Assembly: GCA_002499705.1 (NCBI GenBank)
Contig: DAMU01000060.1
Location: forward strand, 1 to 14,228
Source: Euryarchaeota archaeon UBA91
GTDB lineage: Archaea > Thermoplasmatota > Poseidoniia > Poseidoniales > Poseidoniaceae
Direction: 5' to 3'
Length of the DNA stretch: 14,228 nucleotides
Part shown: in pieces, positions 9,685 through 14,228 of the stretch
Layout of the letters: each line of letters starts with the position of its first letter
Numbering within the stretch: the first letter of the stretch is position 1
Program-made: the position numbers and the translations under genes
Notes under the pieces: model-generated
The model's database searches: none
The model's input: only the letters and a program-made list of their open reading frames with translations
What the model was told of the DNA's origin: nothing

Positions 9685-9689
9685 TCAAT

Positions 9690-9695
9690 CCCCCC
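9690..9695 (-). promoter_or_regulatory. G-rich ribosome-binding site of the permease
   Basis: Six consecutive G on the minus strand, followed by ATTGA and the ATG at 9684, can pair with the pyrimidine-rich 3' end of 16S rRNA. The spacing of 5 nt is suitable. Confidence 0.45.
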
Positions 9696-9701
9696 GATTC
9701 C

Positions 9702-9715
9702 GACCATCAATGGTC
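9702..9715. promoter_or_regulatory. Perfect palindrome in the permease leader (candidate operator)
   Basis: GACCAT-CA-ATGGTC is a perfect inverted repeat with 6-bp arms and a 2-bp centre. It lies between the TATA-like elements and the G-rich ribosome-binding site of the permease, overlapping or adjoining the transcription start expected about 25 nt downstream of either TATA element. An archaeal repressor bound here would block initiation. The 2-nt centre is too tight for a good RNA hairpin loop, which favours a DNA site. The regulator is unknown, and a 14-bp palindrome can occur by chance. Confidence 0.35.
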
Positions 9716-9727
9716 AATATTTGTCTC

Positions 9728-9756
9728 TATATGACTAAAGCATATATCTTCTTTCG
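9728..9756 (-). promoter_or_regulatory. Probable permease promoter (BRE/TATA-like)
   Basis: On the minus strand this AT-rich stretch holds a purine-rich BRE-like element (CGAAAG, about 9751-9756), then ATATAT (about 9742-9748), and a second TATAT at 9728-9732. Initiation about 25 nt downstream would give a leader of about 20-35 nt before the ATG at 9684. It indicates that the permease can be transcribed separately from the upstream dioxygenase genes. Confidence 0.45.
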
Positions 9757-9789
9757 TTTAATCTTCACTAACAATGCCGGAATTCGGGG

Positions 9790-11223
9790 TTACTCTGTTG
9801 CCGGTGCTTTGGCAATCACTTTCATTTCCACCGCAATCGGTGTTGGTAATGCTCTGATGGCAAGTGTCGTTCGAGTTGGTCCGACTTGACCTAATGTTTC
9901 AGCCCACACTTCATTGTAGCCTTGGAAATCACGATCCATGTCAACGAGGAAGGATGTGACATCCAAAACATCATCGAGAGTTCCACCTGCTTCTTCCAAA
10001 ATCCGGGTGATATTCTTGACGACTGCATGTGTTTGTGCTTTGATATCGTAATCTAAAGCCTCGCCATTTTCGTCATGTATAGGCCCACCTGGAATTGCGT
10101 TTGTTCCTGGCTGTCGAGGTCCGACACCGGAAAGGTAGAGTAAATCTCCTACTCTACGGGCATGCGGATAAGCACCAACAGGTTTTGGAGCAGCGTTGCT
10201 GTTGACTGAATCTTCGCTTTCGGTAGGCTCCCAAAGTGCTGGACCATTTGCCTCAGTTGTTTCAACATTGGATTCGGTAATGAACTCCTCTTCAGCAGCT
10301 TCGGTGTGTTCTGCATCCAGTACATTTCTTTCACCTGCAAAGTACTCGACATCATCTTCATCGTATTCTTTGTCACCAGTGCCCGAAGGTGTTGGGTCAA
10401 GGTGAACAACAGCCCCACCTGCACCGTGAATTGCTTCGTAAGCAAGCACTTCTCCTGTGAGGTTATTTCTGTTTTGATTCATTCCAGAAAGCCACCACAT
10501 TGGTTTGAATGCTACGACTTTATTGACTCGTATTTGCTGATGTATTGTGCGAGATAATTGGCCGACATCTTCCAACCTTCCTTCACCAAGGAACTCGAGG
10601 ATTTTACGATTCCATTCATCGTCTTTAAGCGAGTGAATTCGGTCATCCTGAGGTTCAATGGGAGTTGTGAACATCCGATTAGAAAGCGACATTGCAGTGA
10701 CAGCAACTGCTTTTCGGCCTGTTGCCTTCACGACATCCATACATGCTTTGGCAAGGACGGTTGTTTCTGAACGATTTGCATACACATTGGACGACACGAT
10801 GACTGCAGGAATTGAATTGTCTGGATTGAGAAGTTTTAGAGCAACAACAGAGCCGACATCTATTGGAAATCCATGGTAAGCAACCGTTCGACTTTTCAAG
10901 CCACGCTTTTCATTCGCTTCATTCCAAGAATGAGCAAATTTTTCATCGATATTGAAGGAATAAGGGATCGAGCCCAAGTCGTGAAAATCATGGTCGACCA
11001 TGACCCATTCCGGATTTGGATCTGCGATGATTTGATGGCCGATGATGCTCGGCCAAGTTGTCGAATAGATGATAAGAAGGTCAGCACCGCTGTCCTTGAT
11101 TCGTTGTGCTGCCGTATCATATGCCTCCCTCAATCGGCCCCATCCCTCGTTTTGTTCAGGTGCTAAAATTGTATGAGGGTGGACAGGAACAATATACGAG
11201 CCAATGAGTTCTCCATCGCCCAT
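9790..11223 (-). CDS. Fusion: LigB-type dioxygenase alpha subunit (AmnA-like) + RidA-family 2-aminomuconate deaminase-like domain
   Basis: The protein has 477 residues from the ATG at 11223. An in-frame TTG at 11229 would overlap the upstream stop codon, while AAGGAGG sits 7 nt before the ATG. Residues 1-276 resemble the alpha (AmnA) subunit of 2-aminophenol 1,6-dioxygenase. The tryptophan motif is Ser-Thr-Thr-Trp (54-57), with Thr56 where the catalytic subunit has its second iron-binding His, so this half is probably non-catalytic and structural. Residues 277-346 are an acidic, low-complexity linker. Residues 347-474 are a RidA/YjgF domain close to 2-aminomuconate deaminases (AmnD/NbaF): GDLLYLSG at 359-366, Asp-Ile-Lys-Ala-Gln-Thr at 393-398, and the ligand-binding Pro-Thr-Arg-Thr with Arg451. 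In the known pathway AmnD hydrolyses 2-aminomuconate to 4-oxalocrotonate and ammonia. The gene starts 2 nt after the catalytic subunit gene, implying translational coupling. A general RidA imine-hydrolase role is the alternative. Confidence 0.85.
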   Translation of the reverse strand: MGDGELIGSYIVPVHPHTILAPEQNEGWGRLREAYDTAAQRIKDSGADLLIIYSTTWPSIIGHQIIADPNPEWVMVDHDFHDLGSIPYSFNIDEKFAHSWNEANEKRGLKSRTVAYHGFPIDVGSVVALKLLNPDNSIPAVIVSSNVYANRSETTVLAKACMDVVKATGRKAVAVTAMSLSNRMFTTPIEPQDDRIHSLKDDEWNRKILEFLGEGRLEDVGQLSRTIHQQIRVNKVVAFKPMWWLSGMNQNRNNLTGEVLAYEAIHGAGGAVVHLDPTPSGTGDKEYDEDDVEYFAGERNVLDAEHTEAAEEEFITESNVETTEANGPALWEPTESEDSVNSNAAPKPVGAYPHARRVGDLLYLSGVGPRQPGTNAIPGGPIHDENGEALDYDIKAQTHAVVKNITRILEEAGGTLDDVLDVTSFLVDMDRDFQGYNEVWAETLGQVGPTRTTLAIRALPTPIAVEMKVIAKAPATE

Positions 11224-11225
11224 TT

Positions 11226-12122
11226 TCAAGCCTCCTTATGGTTTCGAGCAGGCCACTCAACAATGGCGTTACCAGTTCCTATGATTGTGCCGTATCCGTG
11301 AAGAATACCCGGATATGTCGGAAGGTCAAGGGTTGAAAGTAGCCACGTGAGTCCTCCACCGTCGCTTTCGGCGATGGCTTGTTCGGTGAATTCAGGCATT
11401 TCATCTATGATTCTTTGAGCCTGTCCCGTACGGAAATATTCAATCATACGCATATCCCAAAGGTGCATTGCATGACTGGTGATGTGCTCCTTACTCATGT
11501 CTTCAGGTATCGCAGATTCAGTTGTGAAATGTCGGTGCGAAAGGGAATTACTTGCTAAAACGACGACTTTCTTTCCACTAGCAATTATTGCTTCTCGGGT
11601 AACTCGGCCGAGTTCTACCATCATTTCTTGCATGACTTCAACAGAGTAGTAATCTCTGGAGCGGTTGCTTGAAATGACCACGAATGGCTTGTCCCATTCA
11701 GGATTGAACATATGGCCTGTAGTGATGGTCCCGTAATCAATTCGGAAATCGGGATTGTTCATCATTTTAGTCGCTAAACCTGCTTCAGCAGCTCGGTCAT
11801 GGATTTGTTGTGAAAGTTCAACATCGATGTCTATTTCATAATGGTAGCGAAAGAGATTCGGGAAAACAGGGTCAACGGATAGATTCTTGAAATGGGGTAA
11901 TCCAAGGAAATGAGTGCCCACATAGGTTTGCCAGTGTGGTGAGAGCAGAACAATTGCATCGTAATCAACATCTGCAAGCGACTCTCGTAATCGTTCATAT
12001 CCCCAACGTAACTGTTCCCAGCCACCTTCTGCTACCGGTTCATTTTGCGGAGGGTTCTCTGCATATACGATGTGAGGGGGGTGCGGGGCTAAACAACCTG
12101 CGACAATTTCTCCTTTCGTCAT
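11226..12122 (-). CDS. amnB: 2-Aminophenol 1,6-dioxygenase-like catalytic beta subunit (LigB-type extradiol dioxygenase)
   Basis: The 298-residue length matches the family (about 305). Non-haem Fe(II) class III extradiol enzymes of this type open the ring of 2-aminophenol to 2-aminomuconate 6-semialdehyde. The N-terminus has the motif APHPPH with His14; SPHW gives His63; Glu252 lies in the Ala-Glu-Ser segment before Thr-Trp. Each is exactly one residue offset from the iron ligands His13, His62 and Glu251 that I recall for the bacterial enzyme. His196 in SLSHRHF fits its catalytic His195. ENPPQNEP (22-29), the DYGTITT segment (129-135) and GYGTIIGTGNA (276-286) are also family-typical. The ATG at 12122 is chosen over a TTG at 12203 because it aligns with family N-termini and has a TATA box at leaderless distance. 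The partner is the fusion gene 2 nt downstream. A related substrate, such as a substituted aminophenol, is possible. Confidence 0.88.
   Translation of the reverse strand: MTKGEIVAGCLAPHPPHIVYAENPPQNEPVAEGGWEQLRWGYERLRESLADVDYDAIVLLSPHWQTYVGTHFLGLPHFKNLSVDPVFPNLFRYHYEIDIDVELSQQIHDRAAEAGLATKMMNNPDFRIDYGTITTGHMFNPEWDKPFVVISSNRSRDYYSVEVMQEMMVELGRVTREAIIASGKKVVVLASNSLSHRHFTTESAIPEDMSKEHITSHAMHLWDMRMIEYFRTGQAQRIIDEMPEFTEQAIAESDGGGLTWLLSTLDLPTYPGILHGYGTIIGTGNAIVEWPARNHKEA
11231..11237 (-). promoter_or_regulatory. Strong Shine-Dalgarno site of the fusion gene
   Basis: AAGGAGG on the minus strand lies within the last codons of the upstream dioxygenase gene, 7 nt before the ATG at 11223. It fixes the start of the fusion and suggests coupled translation of the two subunits from one mRNA. 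Confidence 0.8.
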
Positions 12123-12144
12123 GGATGTACCCAAGCACTGGGGG

Positions 12145-12152
12145 ATTATATC
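12145..12152 (-). promoter_or_regulatory. TATA box for a leaderless dioxygenase operon transcript
   Basis: GATATAAT on the minus strand spans 30 to 23 nt before the ATG at 12122. That is the distance expected when archaeal transcription starts at or next to the start codon. There is no good ribosome-binding site there, consistent with a leaderless mRNA. It also argues against the TTG at 12203, which would put the TATA box inside the gene. Confidence 0.55.
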
Positions 12153-12223
12153 GGCATCGGAGAACGCTTCTTCGCATCGTTTTGTGACCGAACCCTCAAA
12201 CAACTCCCCTGCATGCGTTGAAC

Positions 12224-12718
12224 ATGGGCGAGGAAACTGACCGGGCTGAAGTGCCAGTCAATGCACCATTCATCACTCGAGCACTTGATCTTCAAACCGG
12301 ATTTAAGCACATTTTAGCACCTGCTTTTCTTGGTGCAGTCGTCGGTGGGATTTGGCAATGGAAAGTCATGCCTCATGTTGGCGAAATCAATTTGCCTAAC
12401 CCAATCCATGGGGCTTTTTTAGTCAGCTTACTCCTCTCGCCCTTACTTTACAGGATTCTCTTGAATGATGAAGCATCTCGTTGGAAAGAATACGCGCTTG
12501 GTTTGGCTTCTCTCGGTTTGCTTTTCTCTATCATTTGGCTTTCTGGATGGGGCGCTCTTTTCTGTGGTGGCTATGGGGCATTATTGGTTTGGGTCTGGGT
12601 GAGTACCGATTGGGGCCGTTACAATTTGCCACCGTTTAGATACGGGTTGTGGCACGCTTTCGGGATCGACTTAGGTGCCTTTGCTGGCAGCGTATTTGTC
12701 TATACGCAACTGCTCTGA
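12224..12718 (+). CDS. Small four-helix membrane protein of unknown function
   Basis: The protein has 164 residues from the ATG at 12224. A TTG at 12218 would add two residues. I see no ribosome-binding site and no clear TATA box at leaderless distance, so the start is provisional. The N-terminus (about 28 residues) is soluble and mildly acidic. Hydrophobic segments lie at roughly 30-48, 64-82, 92-130 (long enough for two helices around a Ser-Gly-Trp-Gly turn) and 143-163, with many Trp and Gly residues. No recognisable catalytic or transport motif is seen. It diverges from the dioxygenase operon across 101 bp, and its TGA directly abuts the stop of panB on the opposite strand. I do not recognise the family. 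The reading frame itself looks real: clean hydrophobic periodicity and no good competing frame. Confidence 0.65.
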   Translation: MGEETDRAEVPVNAPFITRALDLQTGFKHILAPAFLGAVVGGIWQWKVMPHVGEINLPNPIHGAFLVSLLLSPLLYRILLNDEASRWKEYALGLASLGLLFSIIWLSGWGALFCGGYGALLVWVWVSTDWGRYNLPPFRYGLWHAFGIDLGAFAGSVFVYTQLL

Positions 12719-13540
12719 TTAGGATGTATAACTTTCTTCATCATTCGGGAAATCGCCTGAACGAACGTCGGCGCAATAGGATTTTATCGCTCCATCGATG
12801 TCTTCGGCTAAGTTGAGATAACGTCGAAGGAACCGTGGCGAGAAATCCATGGTGATTCCCAACAAGTCGTGCAGAACCAACACTTGACCATCGCAATCTG
12901 GGCCAGCCCCAATCCCAATCGTTGGGATATGAATCGCTTGGCTGACTTTAAGCGCTAATTCACGAGGAATTTTTTCAAGAACGATAGCAAAACATCCCGC
13001 TTCTTCCAGCAGTTTTGCATCTGCGATTAATTTTTCAGCCTCTTCGTCCTCTTTTGCTCGGACAGTATAAGTTCCAAATTTGTAGATTGATTGTGGAGTG
13101 AGTCCTAAGTGCCCCATGACTGGAATTCCAGCGGTGAGGATACGTTCAACTGATTGAAGGATTTCAGCCCCTCCTTCAAGTTTGACAGCATGTCCTTCAG
13201 ATTCTTTCATGATTCGGATTGCTGATTCAAGGGCTATGGCTGAGTTTCCTTGGTATGTTCCGAAGGGCATGTCGACGACGATCAACGCTCGGTCAACAGC
13301 TCGTTGGACACATTGAGCATGGTAAATCATGTGCTCGAGTGTGATGGGCACGGTTGTCACTTGGCCTGCCATGACATTTGAAGCAGAATCGCCTACCAAA
13401 ATGACATCTACGCCGGCTTGGTCGACAAGTTTGGCCAATGAATAGTCATAGGCAGTGAGCATAGTGATTTTTTCACCAGCACGCTTCATTTCTTGAAGCG
13501 TGTGCGTTGTGACCTTCCTCGCTTTAGCATGAACCGACAT
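12719..13540 (-). CDS. panB: 3-Methyl-2-oxobutanoate hydroxymethyltransferase (PanB)
   Basis: The 273-residue length is typical for PanB. The enzyme transfers a hydroxymethyl group from 5,10-methylene-tetrahydrofolate (or the archaeal tetrahydromethanopterin analogue) to 2-oxoisovalerate, giving ketopantoate, the first committed step towards pantothenate and CoA. It acts in the cytoplasm as a Mg-dependent TIM barrel. Visible family signatures are TAYDYSLAK (29-37), VGDSASN with Mg-ligand Asp51, VVDMPFGTY with Asp90, AVKLEGG with Lys120 and Glu122, GHLGLTPQS (143-151), the catalytic-base Glu189 in VLEKIP, and IGIGAGPDCDGQ near 214-225. These correspond to E. coli Asp45, Asp84, Lys112, Glu114 and Glu181. 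No key residue is missing. The ATG at 13540 has no ribosome-binding site but has an AT-rich octamer at leaderless distance. The gene lies 46 bp behind the Lon-domain gene. Confidence 0.96.
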   Translation of the reverse strand: MSVHAKARKVTTHTLQEMKRAGEKITMLTAYDYSLAKLVDQAGVDVILVGDSASNVMAGQVTTVPITLEHMIYHAQCVQRAVDRALIVVDMPFGTYQGNSAIALESAIRIMKESEGHAVKLEGGAEILQSVERILTAGIPVMGHLGLTPQSIYKFGTYTVRAKEDEEAEKLIADAKLLEEAGCFAIVLEKIPRELALKVSQAIHIPTIGIGAGPDCDGQVLVLHDLLGITMDFSPRFLRRYLNLAEDIDGAIKSYCADVRSGDFPNDEESYTS

Positions 13541-13562
13541 GGTTGTGCGACGGTCAAGTCTG

Positions 13563-13570
13563 TTTTGAAA
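13563..13570 (-). promoter_or_regulatory. Possible weak TATA element of panB
   Basis: TTTCAAAA on the minus strand spans 30 to 23 nt before the panB ATG, the same spacing as the dioxygenase TATA box. No Shine-Dalgarno site is present, so a leaderless panB transcript is plausible. The element is a poor TATA match, and read-through from the upstream gene 46 bp away is the alternative. Confidence 0.28.
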
Positions 13571-13586
13571 CCCTCGCCGTTAGAAA

Positions 13587-14228
13587 TTACTCTTCTTCTT
13601 GTACCATTTCCACATGGTGAAGAAGTTCATCAACGGCACCTGCAAGTGTATCGCAAGCCAAAATCTGCTGTTTTGATTCCAGTTCATTGACCACGAGGGC
13701 GGAGACTGTGTAGACAGAGTTCGGGTCTTCACTGATGGCAAGGTCAACCCTTTCCTTTACCCACTGCATGAGCGTCTCTTCTTCTATTCGAAGAACAGTT
13801 CCAATTCTGTGAAGAACATGGTCCAATATTTTCTTTAAGATATCTTGATGTTCCAAACTTGTGACCTCTTCTTGAGAATGGTATTCAACTTCAGCACTGA
13901 TGTAGAGTTTTGAATGCTCAACGTCTTCTGGAATCATTTGAAGCAATGCTTGGAGGTCAGGGAGTAAGCCATCTTCACCGACAAGGGATTCAAACATAGG
14001 GTCGCTAAAAGGTGGAAGTGCCGGTTTTGCTATGTTGAGTACGGTGAATCTCCTTCGCCCGACAATTTGGAGAAAATGGTTGCTACCTTTGGTTTCATGA
14101 TGTAAGATTTCAACTTCGCAACCGTGCTGTCGAGGTCCATCCCATCCGTTCACTGGCTGGAATGGATCGTTCATAACCAATCCAAAATTCTTCTCATCAA
14201 GTAAGCAATCGTCAAGCATTTGCCTGTA
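13587..14228 (-). CDS. Stand-alone Lon N-terminal (substrate-binding) domain protein, 5'-truncated at the window edge
   Basis: The frame is open to the right edge: Tyr-Arg-Gln precede the first Met at 14219, matching the YR.ML.DC. motif of Lon N-terminal domains, so the true start is outside. Of 213 residues seen, about 1-115 resemble the PUA-like beta fold of the LON substrate-binding family: FGLVM after the DC motif, a His-Gly-Cys-Glu-Val-Glu-Ile strand, and IVGRRRFTVLNI. About 115-213 are helical and acidic, like the helical bundle that follows in Lon, and end in Glu-Glu-Glu. There is no AAA+ ATPase or Ser-Lys protease domain before the TAA at 13587, so this is not a Lon protease. Roughly 30 N-terminal residues are probably missing. 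Stand-alone members have no firmly known function; substrate or protein binding is the usual guess. It lies 46 bp upstream of panB, same strand. Confidence 0.75.
   Translation of the reverse strand, partial: YRQMLDDCLLDEKNFGLVMNDPFQPVNGWDGPRQHGCEVEILHHETKGSNHFLQIVGRRRFTVLNIAKPALPPFSDPMFESLVGEDGLLPDLQALLQMIPEDVEHSKLYISAEVEYHSQEEVTSLEHQDILKKILDHVLHRIGTVLRIEEETLMQWVKERVDLAISEDPNSVYTVSALVVNELESKQQILACDTLAGAVDELLHHVEMVQEEE

Noticed and set aside
9560..9889. A 109-codon plus-strand frame spanning the permease start and the end of the fusion gene
   Set aside because: It runs antisense through two well-supported genes and their intergenic promoter. The hydrophobic look is a shadow of the permease.
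10149..10445. Possible separate gene or frameshift at the linker between dioxygenase and RidA domains
   Set aside because: The main frame is uninterrupted from 11223 to 9790 and both domains are read in it. The other frame only mirrors the acidic linker.
11224..11229. TTG start of the fusion gene overlapping the upstream stop
   Set aside because: The AAGGAGG site is ideally spaced for the ATG at 11223 and too close to the TTG.
12123..12203. A 27-residue N-terminal extension of the dioxygenase from TTG at 12203
   Set aside because: It contains the TATA box, its only ribosome-binding-like stretch (AGGGGAG) touches the start codon with no spacer, and family proteins begin at the equivalent of Met at 12122.
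1..14228. CRISPR arrays, tRNA or rRNA genes, insertion sequences
   Set aside because: No regularly spaced DNA repeats, cloverleaf-like sequences or transposase motifs were seen. The repeats in the surface genes are protein-level and diverged.

Overview
The window looks like a piece of an archaeal chromosome, most likely a marine planktonic euryarchaeon of the Marine Group II (Candidatus Poseidoniales) type. The reasons are two adjacent giant surface proteins with Ig-like repeats, one C-terminal membrane helix and an acidic, tryptophan-containing cytoplasmic tail; archaeal-style TATA elements about 23-30 nt upstream of start codons (leaderless transcripts); and a mix of leaderless and Shine-Dalgarno-led genes. 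GC content by eye is in the mid-40s percent. The lineage is an inference from gene style, because no rRNA gene is present.

Layout. Bases 1-8132 (+) hold two surface-protein genes. The first enters from the left edge without its 5' end and has three alternating Fn3-like/DNRLRE-like units followed by about eight Ig-like repeats. The second is complete, with a signal peptide and about eight Ig-like repeats. Both end with a membrane helix, an acidic stretch and a Trp-rich tail. They share related Ig repeats and look like a co-transcribed paralogous pair. A 148-bp convergent gap follows (8133-8280).

Bases 8281-12122 (-) hold three genes, read right to left. The first is the catalytic beta subunit of a 2-aminophenol 1,6-dioxygenase-like LigB-type extradiol dioxygenase. 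Two bases later comes a fusion of the non-catalytic alpha-type LigB subunit to a RidA-family domain resembling 2-aminomuconate deaminase. After a 105-bp gap with its own promoter-like elements and a perfect palindrome comes an APC-superfamily permease. In the known aminophenol meta-cleavage pathway the dioxygenase and the deaminase act two steps apart, with an aldehyde dehydrogenase between them. Finding them fused suggests a dedicated route for an aminated aromatic compound. This is the most interesting part of the window.

Bases 12224-12718 (+) encode a small four-helix membrane protein of unknown function, divergent from the dioxygenase operon. It abuts stop-to-stop with panB (12719-13540, -; pantothenate/CoA biosynthesis). 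Upstream of panB on the same strand is a stand-alone Lon N-terminal (substrate-binding) domain protein that runs off the right edge.

No tRNA, rRNA, CRISPR array, insertion sequence or attachment site was seen.
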